Translations under genes and position numbers: made by a program | Notes under the pieces: model-generated | The model's input: only the letters and a program-made list of their open reading frames with translations | Database searches by the model: none | What the model was told of the DNA's origin: nothing | Assembly (NCBI GenBank): GCA_015680685.1 | Contig: MNCI01014752.1 | Span: 923,132 to 987,131, forward strand | Reading direction: 5' to 3' | DNA: 64,000 nt | Source of the DNA: Gnetum montanum | Taxonomy: Eukaryota > Streptophyta > Gnetopsida > Gnetales > Gnetaceae | Shown: piece after piece, positions 10,876 to 22,962 of the stretch | How the letters are laid out: every line of letters starts with the position of its first letter | Position numbering within the stretch: the stretch's first letter is position 1

Positions 10876-11939
10876 TGATGAGTGGCGAGGTATCCCTATG
10901 CTCAACCATATGAGTACAAGCATTTCATACATGATCCTATTGAATTCCAAGGACTAAGTGCCTATGCACCTTTGTGGAACAAGGATAGGTTGGTTGATCG
11001 TTGTCTTCCCAAACTTACTTGTATGTCATGATTGTATGGTTAAGTAAGCTTGAGGCATATGATTTTTATAGCTTTTATGCTTTTATGTCTTGCTGCTAAT
11101 AAGGGAGGAGAGAGAGAGATAACTAAGTGACTAATTTAACTTAACTACTGATTAAGTAGGCTTTAAACTAATCCTAACACCAGTATCCATTCTCACTTGC
11201 CATACACATCCTGAACCAATGCAACACTACTGGGATTACCAAACGCTAATGGTTACTGGGTTACCAAGTGTTACACACATGATCAAAGTGATCGTACTGT
11301 GTGTGCTAATAATAGAAATGTAAAGTGCATAAAATAAAATAAAATAAAAAATAAAATAAATGCAGACGAAAATAAAAAAAAGGAAATGAGTAAGAAAACA
11401 AATAAAGTGTTGTAAGGATGAATCCAAGAGCTCATCTTTATTGCTGGACACAAGGTGTGCTCAGGTACACAATGCTCAAATAAAGATCCATCCACACTTA
11501 GACCTCCTGTTGCAGGCACTTGGCTAGATTTTCGCTACTTGACTCCTAAAAGAATTCCTCTTCTAAATTCTTCTTCTTGACTACACTTCTTGACTACCCC
11601 CTATTGTGTGCCTGGGAATTGTATTTATAGGCTTGGGAGCAACCACTCTAATAATTACAAAAAATGCCACTCTAATTTTAGAGAGAAACTACCCCTCTAA
11701 TTTTAGAGAAACTGTCCCTCTAATTTTAGAGAGAAACTACCACTCTAATTTTAGAGAAACTTCCACTCTAATAATTAGAGTAACTACTCTAATAATAACC
11801 AATCTAATAATTAAAGTAACTGCCCTACTAATAACCACTCTAATAATTAGAGTAACTGCTCTAATAATAACCACTCTAATAATTAGAGTAACCACCCTAA
11901 TAATAACCACTCTAATTATTAGAGTAACCGCTCTCATCA
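10876..11939 (-). repeat. 5' LTR of element P
   Basis: A 1,064-bp copy of 1,236-2,216, bordered by the primer site on one side and the CAAGT duplication on the other. A TATA box lies at 11,622-11,629 and a polyadenylation-type motif at about 11,431-11,442, both on the minus strand. U3 is therefore roughly the 310 bp at the high-coordinate end. That U3 is largely a tandem run of ACTCTAATAATTAGAGT-like palindromes and CTCTAATTTTAGAGA words (about 11,645-11,930). They create open frames on both strands that encode only LIIRVT-type repeats. Confidence 0.9.
11622..11629 (-). promoter_or_regulatory. TATA box of the P 5' LTR
   Basis: TATAAATA on the minus strand (TATTTATA on the plus strand), 310 bp inside the LTR. 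The same box occurs in the 3' LTR (1,971-1,978) and, on the plus strand, in the related LTRs of C (23,072-23,079; 52,043-52,050). The conserved position relative to AATAAAGATGAGC supports a promoter role. Confidence 0.7.
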
Positions 11940-11944
11940 CAAGT
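11940..11944. repeat. Right target-site duplication of element P (CAAGT)
   Basis: Exact copy of 1,231-1,235, directly after the LTR end CTCATCA. Confidence 0.9.
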
Positions 11945-14900
11945 CATTAGAGAATGAGATCCTAAGTGACCACCTTACACTCCTGAATCTACTTGTTGTA
12001 GAACTATTTAAGCTTCATCATTACTTAGGCAACATAAAAGAACACTTGTAGTATAGATGTAACACTATATATCAAGATTAATAATAAATTTTTTTTAAAA
12101 CCTTTATAAGGAGCATCCTTTTAAGAATGAAAAAGGATTTTAGGAGTTTCTCTAATTTGAAGGTATTGTATGATGTCTCAATATTGTTCATCTTATTCTA
12201 AATTAACAAAGTCAATATGTTGTGTATCATTAAGCTTGTATTACATTCCAAATTAATCATAGATAAATTTTAAAATTTTTTTAAGGAGCATGATATATAA
12301 GATTAATATCTTAAGAAGTTCTTAAAAAAATTAAACACTTATAAAGCCATGTCATTATATAAATTTTTAGAAACTTAATAACTTAGAAATTCCATGAAAA
12401 ATACACATTACTACTTTAACATCCACTTAGGCCTTATTACAACATGAATCAAAGTTTAATGGGAAATTCATATCTATGGCATTAATACTAATCCATTGAA
12501 TGACTAAATCATAACATGAAATACATAAAGAGATAATCTTTCATCTTACAATTTGCTCCATCTTGATCACCTCAAACACTGCCATTGAAATTTGCATAGA
12601 ACACATGCAAGAAGGATTAGAACACCTTTACAATAGAGTAAATCCACTAAAAGCTCCTTGGAACACGACTAGAGGATAGGGCTTAAGTTGCAAAACCCAG
12701 TATTAGTGACACTAAAATATTTATTTGCATAAATGTTAACATATAGTTAACCATAAAATGCATAATTACTTTTTTATTTTTTATTTACTCATAATAGTGA
12801 TACTTCAGTGAGGTTTCCAGCATTAGACATTAAAATAACTATAAGACTAACACTAACTTAAACTAGCTCTTATGCAAGACAAGATCAACTATTTGATTAG
12901 AACTCTTATGCATGTCTATTGTATCCACTTTTTTGGTTTACTTTGAATTGAAACTAAGTGTGGTTTTAACCTTCTTTCATGAGTATTTGAGCATAAGTTC
13001 TCCAAATACATAATCACAAGATACTTTTGAGCTCTTTGGAGCCATTGGAAATCATCTAAGTTCATAATCCAACTTATAAACTCAATTTTTCATGATTCTC
13101 GTGGGTACATTCTATGGCTTCTTAAGTCAAAGTTATCTTTAGCAGTCTAGATTTGGTGTTCTACATCATTAGATATGTATTTTTTGAATATTTTTTATAT
13201 TTTTCTAAAAATAATGTCTCAAATCATTAGAAGCATCATTTTGGCTTTACATCTATAATCCCTAGTTTTGACATATGATATTATTTCTTGTGTCAATCCT
13301 GACTTCAACTCTTTGGAAAATTTGTTTCTTTAATATGTAGTTTCATTTAACCACTTAACATCTTGCGTAAATTCTACATTTGATATTTGATGTTATTTTT
13401 CATATCAATCATCTATGCATCAATTCTCTTATCTAGAGCCTTGTAGAAGATAAAAAAATTTGAAATTTTTTTTAAGTGTTATTGATGCTATGTTAGCATC
13501 AACCTCAACCTCACCTCCACAGGTTACCATGTTCACTATAACCAAACACTATACTTTGCTATTTTTGAACTTGGCAAAAATTTACACTCAACTTAGAGTT
13601 TAATTTTAGAAACTATAAATTAAATTTGGTAACTTTGGGTCTATAAATATTAGATCAAAATAGAAAGTTTAGTATGGGATGGTTTGAGATTTGAGAACAC
13701 TTGTTAGATTTTGAAAGATTAGTAGTATGGGAACTTGCCACCATCGTAACACTCATGTGCTCCTCAACCAACTTCTACACTTTCAACATCACTTTCAAAG
13801 ATAGAATTTTCAAGCTTCCAGAACACTTTCTAGAGTTATAAGTTTTTTAGCTTCAACACCAATGACAAGAACCTTAGTTGAAACAACTTCATTTTAGCCT
13901 AGAATTAACTCCAGATCATACCTATGACTTCTTACTTCATCATTTAACTCTTCAGAGATTCAATTCCATCCTTTGAATGTATATTTTGCTCAAGATATAA
14001 GCTTCTTTTATCATTTCTATCACATGTACATTTTTCTCTTGTCATTTGTAGTTTGGCTCTCTATAGGAGATGAACACTTTACAACTCATTAATGAAGAAT
14101 TCTATTATTTGGAAAAGGATTTTAGATATTTTTACCATATCGAAGAATCTCACTTTAATTGTTTTATTCTTATTTATTTTCATTCTATACTTAGAATTTT
14201 TTTAATCTCTTGCTTTGTATTCTATACTTAATTTTTTTTTAGCATTTTACACTTAGTTATTTTTATTTATAAAAAATTCATTTTTGATGATGGATTTGAC
14301 ATCCTCTCTATATAATAATATTAATATTTCAAAATTTTATGTTATTTTATATAAGTTTCATACTTATTTTTTTATTCCATCTCTCACATTTTATTGTATA
14401 CTTAAATTTTTAGCATTTTTATACTTGTTTTTTTAGCATAAAACGCTATCATTTTGGGAGGGAACCAAGATCATTGCTTTTATGTTATAAATAAAATATT
14501 TTAATATTTTATGCTCTTTATATATCTTTACACTTAATTTTTATTACATCATTTATAGCTTATTCTATAGTTAGTTTATTTTTTTACACTTCATTATTTT
14601 TAGCATTAAAAATTTTAATTTTATTTATCATTCCCTACCACTTTTGGTTTGTGTACAATAGGCTAAGTCCATTTTTTATTAGAGGATTTGAGCTCCTTTG
14701 TTTTATAATCATTGATTTATCGAGGGTTACATCAATTTGAAGATCATTTATGGTTGTGTGCTGAGTATCTCAACACTTAGTTCATGGAGGTATCCTTGTA
14801 GAGGTGTAAATAACATTTCTACAAGAACAATGTTAGAAAAAATGTTGTATTATGTTATAAATAGTATCAATCCTATAGCTACCCTAATATCCTAGCTCCT

Positions 14901-16790
14901 CACAACACCCTAAACAACTATGTTACTTGGCTAAATGTCAATTCCCAAGCAAATGTGATCAGTGTACAAACCTCACAAATGCTTACCCATTGACAAAAAA
15001 TTAAATTAGGTATGATATTGACTCAACTTCAATTCCCAATCAAACATGATTATTTTGCAACCACCATAATTGATTTCCCATTGACAACATGTTACATAGG
15101 AGTAGCCTTTTGAAATTATATTAATTATGTTCTCCTAAATGACTGATCAAGTGAAAACTGCTACTGGTCCACCACATTCATGTTGCATTCTGACATGTTG
15201 AATGCACCCATACACATTCAAAATCTCTTCCAGTTAATATTATCTAAATCTTCCATTATTTCTTGATGCCGAGATAAATACATTACTCTAGAAAATGTGC
15301 TAAGAATGCATTGTGACTTCCATTGCAACCCCTAGAAAAGCCTTAATGTAGGTCATAACATATGAAAATACTGCTACTATAGTTTCCACTAGGAGAAGAT
15401 GAACCAAGAAGAAGATAGTATTGAAAAGTAAAGGGGAAAGTCATGAAAATGAAAAATTATAAATCAAACATCAAAAGTCAAGTTAGATTGATAACACATC
15501 AAATATGATTAGATTATCAATGAAAATCATCACAAAAGAGAAGTAGGTATGGAAAGCTATGCTACTTATTAGAATTGATAAAATCAAGAATATTTCCTCA
15601 TTCCTAAGAGATCAACTAAGAATAAAGCTTCATCAAGAAAGGATAGGTTTAGATCTAGAACTCACCAAGAGATCCATCAAGCACAACCACAAGCAAGAGA
15701 ATGGAAGAGAGAGTAATGCATAATTCATGCCAAGAAATCCAAAGTTGCTAAGTATTTATAATCAAAAATATAAGATTTGGACAATTCCAAAAATGAAAAA
15801 TTAATAATTTGTTAGATAACATGAATTCACAAAAGAATCCAAAGATCAACCAATGAGTTAAAATCACCAAGAGAATACTAGAATGAGTTACATTTTTAAG
15901 AATGGGTTCTAAGATAAAATAAAAGTATAATAGGAATAAGTCACAAATATTTATTTAGCATGTTTTATAATCATTTTGGTAATTTATTGTAAAATATTTA
16001 AATAAAATAAAAGATAAATATATAAATTTAAACACTAATAAAGTACTAGTAATGGGCCACCACCAACTTGTTAGCTTGGCCAACTTTAGGAGCAACAGGT
16101 ATTTACAATGATAATAGAAAAGAGTCAAGATTCTAAGCCTTAGGATATATAAAAAGTAAGGGCTCTCAAATTCAAGTCTCAATAGCATTAAAAATGGGGT
16201 GTTAACAAACATTACCAAGGAACAATGTAACATTGAAATATAACTCTTAATAAATAATAAAGCTAAGGTTCTATGGTTTTGAAAACTAGAGTGTTATATC
16301 ATGATTAATGTATCTTTAGTTAAATGAAATAAACAATATTTAAGGAAGATTAGGTTTGTAATAAAGGAAGAAGTTTCCAAGAAATTTGCAAGCATGTTCT
16401 TGGAGTAGTTGATATGCATTAGGAGACATTGATCAAATTGTGAGATGAGCTTTTTGGCTAGAGTAAGATAGGTTGAAGATGGTCAACTTTATAAGAATAT
16501 TCATTGTTGACTTGATGAATTGACTAAAAGTCACCATGAATAGAATGTTTTTTCATGCCTAGATAAATGGCTAAAAGTAACATTGGATAAGATCTTTGTA
16601 TTTAGCTATATTATTTATGCATGAAAGGTTAAACTTGTATGTTTGATAAATTGGATCCTTATAATCGCAGTCAAAAAAATAAGTTGCACTAGAACTGTAA
16701 CATGTATGAGTGTAATCAATGTATAGATGACAATCAAAATCAGGTGTTATGGTTGTAACAAGAGGTTACATTGACTCAAAAATGTCTAGC
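11945..16790. other. AT-rich region without a recognisable gene
   Basis: I see no conserved protein motif on either strand. The stretch contains T-rich degenerate repeats around TATACTTAATTTTTAGCATTTT (about 14,150-14,640). It also has an imperfect direct repeat of about 60 bp beginning TCAATTCCCAA and ending CCCATTGACAA (about 14,939-15,000 and 15,031-15,092). It probably holds very old transposon remains, perhaps the 3' half of element R, but integrase motifs are not visible. Confidence 0.4.
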
Positions 16791-16794
16791 TTCT

Positions 16795-18540
16795 CTAAAG
16801 GTGATTATGTATTTTAGCAAAGGGTTCTAATAATGGTGCCAAAGTTAGAAGGTTTACTATGACTTGGCCCTTGATAGAGTGTTATGAGTGATAAAAAAAA
16901 TTAAACTTGATAATAATTTTTTCCCATTTGTTCATGCAATTATTATTATATAAGTTAGATTTAACTAAGTGTAAGGAATTATCATTGTATATAATGTGTA
17001 CCTTTATCCCTAGTAAATAGTGTCTCTATTTCTTAAGTGTGAAGATGAATCCAAGGAAATATTTCTCTATTTTTATGTGTTTTATTTTAAAATTTGAGAA
17101 TGGATGAGAGATATAATAGATGGGAAGGTCAAATCTACAATCGTGTCATTAGTAAAGCATGGTTACAATGGAATGTTTAGATTTGAAGAGATAGAGAAAG
17201 AATGAAATATTGAATTGAGATGGGTGAATTATTGGAAAATTTATGATCATGTGTTTAATGATATAAAATAATTTAGTAATTTTGAGTCTTAATTAAAAGT
17301 GATAAATTTTTTAAGGGTATGTGAGGGCAGATGAAATTAATTGATGAGATTGTAGATGAAGCGATGGATAGATTGAAGATGACCTTGTAAGATGTACATG
17401 TCTTCGAGATACTTAGATGAAGGAAGATTCATGGTGACTTTGATATTATTAGGGTCAAGAATTATTTCATTAGTTTAGATAATGAAACCTAAAATATTAT
17501 TCATTTCTACATTGAAAATACACTTCTTGGGATTTAAGTAGATATTACATTTATTGCAATAAGCTAGGATGATGTCAAGACCTATTAGGTTATTAGTTGG
17601 TATAATGAGATTGACCATTAGATCATCTACATAATCATTCATCATGTTAAATAGCATGTCACTAAAAATGTATATAGCTTCTTGTTGATATGTAGATCTA
17701 ACATTTTTGAGTTCATATGACATATTTATGTAGCAATATGTTCCCTAGGAGATTATGAAAGTTGTGTAGCATTAATGGTCAAGGTTAATTTGGATCTAGT
17801 TGTAATCTAAGAAATAATCCATAAAGGATACTAAGACATGTCATGTGGTTATATCAATAATTTGATCTATATTAGATAAGTGAAATTTATTTTTAAGTAT
17901 GATCTTATTGACATTATGAAAGTCTATGCAAATCCTAATGCCTCCATTCTTCTTGGGAACCATGACCATGATGGAGATCCAATATGATTAATATATGAGA
18001 TGTATGAATACTAAATTATATCCTTTGGTGATTTTTTCTTGATGGAAAGGGCTAGATTAGGTTTGATTTTCCTAGATTTTTGGTTTACTAGTTTAGAGCC
18101 TTAGTCAAGAAGTTTCAACATGTTGTTGTATCTCCAAATGAAGGTAATGAAATTATTTTATAGTATAGCTATTATAGAAGCTCTAAGATTTCCAAGTATT
18201 TTTATCCTTATATTTAAAGAATTTTTGACACCTTTGTAATTAAATATGGTAAGCACAATGAGGAGGTTATTAGTAAGAATTAACTCTTGGTCTAAGAATA
18301 TGAGGTTAGATTGGGAAATTAGATCCTCTCTAGTGATGTCCAAAGAAGATATGTGGGCTTTGAAGGATGTTTTCTTGGGATGAATCAATTAGTTTCTCAT
18401 CAATTTCTCTAATGATGTGGCCATAAGAACTATCTAAGATGAAGAATTCATGAAGTTGGAAAATGATGGCATGATCCATGATGACTTGGAAAAAAGGTAA
18501 AAATAGAATTAATGATGCTCTAGAAAATGCTAAAGTCAAA
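16795..18540 (-). pseudogene. pol: Element R: decayed Ty3/gypsy reverse transcriptase and RNase H
   Basis: Reading leftward on the minus strand from about 18,150: WRYNNMLKLLD, then MVPKKNGGIRICIDF with NVNK (about 17,925-17,975, the RT fingers motif). GTYCYINMSYELKN and STYQQE follow, then the catalytic YVDDLMV (about 17,615-17,640, both Asp kept) and LNPKKCIFNV with ILGFII. RNase H traces follow: HYLLGIKVHIIYNDNS and HSIKGQVIV near 16.85 kb. The last matches the Tat-type KAIKGQALAD tail. Many frameshifts and stops are present. The region 18,158-18,540 has open minus-strand frames that may be protease-linker remains but show no diagnostic motif. No LTRs could be assigned. Confidence 0.72.
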
Positions 18541-20282
18541 GTAGAAAAAATAAAATTATAGGATTAATTTATATTTAATTATTTTTAAATATATATATAT
18601 ATATAAGAAAGATTGGAGGAAGGTCAAGAAGTCAAAGTCTAGATATTGTAGTTGGTGTAGGACTAGAACATAGATAATTTTGTAAGGGATTTAAGCTTCT
18701 AAGCATTGATGCGAGCTACTAATACTAATGCCAGTATGGAAAAGTATAAATTCATAAATTAAGCTAAAAAATAAATACTTTTTTCATTTTCCTTAGCTCT
18801 TTTTATAAATTGACATTAGCATTATGAAAAAACTTGAAGGCAATGACACAATAATGCTTGAATAAAAATGACAAAGGATACATCACTCAGAGCTTAACAC
18901 ATGGGGTTAATGAAACAATAAAGAATAATATGCCAAAGAGATCATCAAAACCAAAATCCAAGTTATTACTTCCTCATGAGAAAATAAAATCTAAATATAA
19001 AATGTGAATAAAAAGGAGAAAATATTAAAATATAAAGAGCTATGATGTAGGGGAAAGGATTTTGGTCCCTTTCCCAAATAATAGAAATGATTTTATTACT
19101 AAACAAAGAAGTATTTGCCTTCTATGGAAGGTCAAACTACAAGCTTTGGTGAAAAACATAAGTTGAATTAAAATATTGAAGAAACCAAATTTCTAAGTAA
19201 AATATAGGTTTAGAGAGTAAAATTAAATCTTTTTAGGATAAGTATGTGAATGAGAAAGCTACAAATGTTGTATAGAATCAAATTAAGGCCAAAATAGGGT
19301 TATTTTAGCTAAGTGTCCTAGATTGACACTAGAGTTAGAAAATTATAACTCTGGAGACTAATGCTAATGTTAAAAAATTTCTATGTCTAGGGTGCTAATG
19401 TGGATGTTGCTTTACTAATGTTGATGTTGCATTCTCATTAGCAAAAGAGCTAAGAGGACCTATGATGACCATGGAGCATATGACAAATGCTGGGAAGTCT
19501 ACCACACACACTCTTGATTTCTTGAAATTTGAATAAAGTGCTCTAGATATCAATAAAAGAGCCCTAAATATGGATTTTAATAATTTATTTATAGGTCCAG
19601 GGTTACTAAATCTGAATCTAGGGTTAAGTTTTCTTGAAGTTCATCTAAAGTTTAAAATAGGCAAGTTTGTTCTTCAAACTTAGCAAGACTAGGAACATGA
19701 ATAGGTGACACTAACATCAATGTTAGCATCACCAACACTTATAGAAATTTTGTTAGTTTTGTCTAAGTGCTAGTACAAGCCTTCCAAGTCCTTATTCAAT
19801 GCTTTAAATGATGCGAAATTTTGTCGTTATGATGCCAAGGAGCTCGTGAGGTCAAGAGACAATGCTCGTTATAGAGTTTAATGGTTAAGGATGTTAATGT
19901 ATTTGTCCTTAATGTGCTAACACTAGTGTTAGTGAGAAATATAGAATAAGTTTTAACATCTTCCTAAAATATTATCATGAGCCTTTGGGATTTCAAGGCT
20001 AAGGTGAACAAAGTTACAATGATATTTCCAAGATTCCAAGAATCCTGCAGACTAAAAGAATATTACTGAGTATTGATCTTAGTAACTTGTGAGAAGGATG
20101 ATGTAGGCATGATGATGCTAATACTAACATTGAGATCAACATCAATTTCACCTACATAAGATAGAAAACTTTTAAGTTTGAACTACCAAGATTACCCTTA
20201 AACTTGTTGAAATTGTTATTCAAAGTAGCATTACTAATGTCAACCAGTCACTGAATGACCTAGAAAGTTAAGATGGATGTTA
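18541..20282. other. AT-rich region upstream of A gag, no gene recognised
   Basis: Contains a short AT microsatellite (about 18,586-18,603) and many GATGCTAA/TTAGCATC words. A perfect 16-bp palindrome CTAACACTAGTGTTAG lies at 19,917-19,932. It may include untranslated leader or LTR sequence of element A, but no primer site or LTR border was found. Confidence 0.35.
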
Positions 20283-20512
20283 ACATACAAGTGATGTGAC
20301 CCTTGAAGGTGTTAAGAAACATTTTTATGGTGTTGATGCTAAGATGAGAATTCCAATGGGAGGAAATCCTATTCCTTAGATGAGAATTGCGAGGATCACA
20401 TACAAGTGATGTGACCCTTGAAGGTGTTAAGAAACATTTTTATGGTGTTGATGCTAAGATGGGAATTCCAATGGGAGGAAATCCTATTCCTTAGATGAGA
20501 ATTACAAGGGCT
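20283..20512. repeat. Near-perfect 115-bp tandem duplication at the start of A gag
   Basis: The unit starting ACATACAAGTGATGTGACCC at 20,283 recurs at 20,398, a period of 115 bp. Over roughly the first 105 bases of the unit I see one difference (GATGAGAATT versus GATGGGAATT). The copies diverge only at the last few bases. This is much fresher than the surrounding decay. Confidence 0.85.
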
Positions 20513-21371
20513 CCAATGATGGTAACTACTTATTCTCTAGGCAAGCTTGATGAGGAGCATAAAGTAAGGCTTGCAAGAGCATTTAGAAATGCTATAAGAC
20601 TTTCATACATGAAGTTAAAGACTTTAAATGATGTAGATGACACCAATGTATTTTCAAATTGGTTTAAGGAACTTGAGAAGCACTTTGAGTTGGAAGAGAT
20701 ACCAAATAACTTGAGGGTACCTATTGCTAAATCTATATTAGAAGGTATGGCTTCTACTTAGTGGGAAAAATATCCCAAGATTATGAAAGACATAGTGGTC
20801 AACCCATCAAAGATTACCCTTTGATAAAATATAGGTTGAAAAGAGAATTTGAATAGTCTCAATATAGAAAATAAACTATTATAAAGTTGAAATTCCTAAG
20901 GCAAGGCAACGAGGATGTCAAAGGATTCTCCATCAAATTTTGTCATCTATTCCATCAAGCTAACATAAATTAGAAGGATTATGAATAGGTTTCAATCATT
21001 TTAGGAGATCTAAAAATGACATACTAGTAGGATTTGTCTTTTTATAAGCCATAAAATCTTGACGAGACTTATGATTTGATAGTTAAGGCTAAATAAATAT
21101 GATGTGAATTTAGAAACAAGAGCAAAGAAACTTCCAAGGAAAAGGAGAAGTGATCCAAATCTTATAAGGGTTTCAATAGAAAATTTAAAAATAAGGATGG
21201 TAGCATGACAAGAAGATTGAAAGAGGTGATGAAAAGGGCAAAGCCAAGAAGGAGAAAGATAAGGGAGGTAAGGGTTAAGGTAGCAACTTGTCAAAGATTT
21301 AGTATTTAAAATGTAGATAATAGCGACACAAGTAATGAAAATGTCCACTTTAGAAGGAAGCCAAGGGTAAA
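20408..21371 (+). pseudogene. gag: Element A gag with decayed zinc knuckle, 5' of the B insertion
   Basis: An open stretch at 20,495-20,761 reads NVFSNWFKELEKHFELEEIP and KSILEGMAST, the style of a Ty3/gypsy gag domain of chromovirus-like elements. The homologous reading continues with frameshifts and TAG stops to about 21,300. At 21,303-21,347 a zinc knuckle is visible with spacing Y-x2-C-x4-H-x4-C, where the first Cys has become Tyr and several positions are stops. The frame then reads AKGK up to the LTR of B at 21,373. Gag would form the particle and bind RNA. The element continues with protease at 63,624, 42 kb away. Confidence 0.75.
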
Positions 21372-21372
21372 T
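21368..21372. repeat. Left target-site duplication of element B (TAAAT)
   Basis: TAAAT before the LTR start matches TAAAG at 63,619-63,623 in 4 of 5 bases. Joining the flanks with one copy restores an open frame from A gag into A protease. Confidence 0.75.
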
Positions 21373-22327
21373 TATAACGACTAAAAAATTCGATGCTAGA
21401 AAACCAAATATCTTAGTATGGAGTATTTTTGATCCCAATATCCATGGGTCTTGAAAAGATTTGGGGTACCTTAGGCAGTCTTGTTGACCACCTAAGAACT
21501 TGAAAAAGTCTCTTACTGAATGAAAATAAACAAAAATTAGAAACTACAAAAATAACAAAAAAATGGAGCCAAAATAAATTGCAAACTTGTATATTGATAT
21601 TAATGAGAAAATATAGAGTGCATGAATACAAATATACAAATGTTATACAAATAATTGTTGAAGATTTAAGGCATAGATGGGTAGTGTGTGTCTTGTAGTC
21701 CTTCTATGTACTTCTAGGTTGCACGATCTACTTCAAACAAGTTCTTGATCTATGCTAGGAATATGGCTACTTGGGCCTTTATATCTCCATTCTACTTCAA
21801 AAAGTCTCAATTTTTATATTGTTTTCAAATATCTAAGAACCACATAATCTCTGTACCTATAATTTGCCAAAAAAATTTTCTTTGCAATGTGTTCTCAAAG
21901 GAGGTCAAAGGATTCTATGAAAATAGCATAGATTTTTGTTTAAATAATCCATCAATTTGTTGATTCTTCATTTATTTGATTTTGAAAATTTTTTGGTAAT
22001 TCTCTATAATGTTTTTGATATTTTTCAATGTATAAATGTGTAGCATATGAGGCACCAATGTTTTTAGCTTTTTGAGGTTGAAGCACTAGTGTTTTGACAT
22101 TTTTTCCCTTGCACACTAGCATAAATAAAATTAATAGCATGTGGGATGTAAATTTCACTTTAAATATTAAACTATTCTAAAATTATTGCCAAAATAAGGC
22201 CATAGGATAGGATTTTTGATGGGGAAACAAGATATTTGTTTCTACTTTTAAATCCCTATCAAATTGCAATGAATATTTTAGCCACTAGGCTCTGTATTTG
22301 TCACATAAGTTTCCTTGAGATGTTTCA
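21373..22327 (-). repeat. 3' LTR of element B
   Basis: A 955-bp LTR starting TATAACGACT (ancestral TG probably mutated to TA) and ending GATGTTTCA. It aligns with 62,595-63,618 along its length, for example the shared words GGGTACCTTAGG, CTTCTATGTACTTCTAGGTT-like and AAGAACCACATA. The following bases TTGGCTTCTTTTTG match those after the D 3' LTR (TTGGCCTCTCTTTG), identifying the polypurine-tract side. Confidence 0.82.
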
Positions 22328-22957
22328 TTGGCTTCTTTTTGTTGATGCTTTAAGGATTTACCCATGATACATCAACAAAGAATGAAAAACACTGCAACGA
22401 GTTCATTACCAATGCTTCTTCTTCATATTTGATTTTGTAGTTATTGAATCATGCTAAGGAGTGCTCATGATGGTGAAATAAGGTCATGATGAGATTTCAA
22501 GAGTTTGGGATAAGATGATAATTACATTGGCTATTTGAATGGTCACATGGGTTAACAAAGAATTCCAAATGTATTAACATCATGGTTATGGCATAATGAT
22601 GAAATATTTTTTAAGCAATGAGATCTTCATGCTTCGTGTTGGAATTGCTAGTTACTTGATGATGTTTGGAGATACCATCACTTCATTCTTGGACTTCTTT
22701 GGTCACTTGGCTCTCTTTTTTTTTTTGAGAGCCATTGATTTGCTCTTCAATCTACATTGGTCTCTTGGCTTTCTTGGCATTTTCTCTTCCTTTTTTATGG
22801 GAGTGAAACCTTCATTAGGCTTCTTAGCTAAGGTTGAATTATCATTTTCTCACTGAATGAGATGTGTTACATTTAGTGAACTTGATTGGCAGGGCATGTT
22901 AAAGGAGATGTCACATGGACATGGTGCATGAATGTCAAACAGAGATTTTCATTGTCA
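22328..22957 (-). other. 3' internal end of element B, left of the C insertion
   Basis: On the minus strand the tract next to the LTR is purine-rich (CAAAAAGAAGCC) and serves as a polypurine-tract candidate. The rest shows no recognisable protein. An 86-codon plus-strand open frame here is hydrophobic, Phe/Leu-rich and without family features. Confidence 0.55.
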
Positions 22958-22962
22958 GTAAG
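22958..22962. repeat. Left target-site duplication of element C (GTAAG)
   Basis: GTAAG before the C LTR matches ATAAG at 52,811-52,815 in 4 of 5 bases (one transition). Confidence 0.7.

Larger units (their letters stand above)
1236..11939 (-). mobile_element. Element P: complete Athila-like Ty3/gypsy LTR retrotransposon, deletion derivative
   Basis: Two LTRs (981 and 1,064 bp) begin TGATGAG and end CTCATCA, a 7-bp terminal inverted repeat, and are flanked by exact CAAGT duplications. The internal region reads on the minus strand: primer site, gag, protease, pol remnant, then a long 3' untranslated region. The lineage call rests on the gag sequence style, the RT and integrase fragments and a primer site resembling the 3' end of tRNA-Asp, which is typical of Athila elements. 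After removal of insertion Q the coding region is one continuous frame from 10,739 down to 4,251, broken only by in-frame stops. Pol has lost most RT, RNase H and integrase sequence, so P could not have moved without help. Confidence 0.92.

Noticed and set aside
11606-11950. 114-codon plus-strand open frame of LIIRVT repeats (also 1,955-2,287 and its minus-strand partner)
   Set aside because: Produced by the palindromic repeat array in the P LTR U3. It crosses the LTR border into the flank.
21010-21438. 142-codon minus-strand open frame
   Set aside because: Antisense to A gag and running over the border of the B LTR. Hydrophobic, Leu/Phe-rich shadow.
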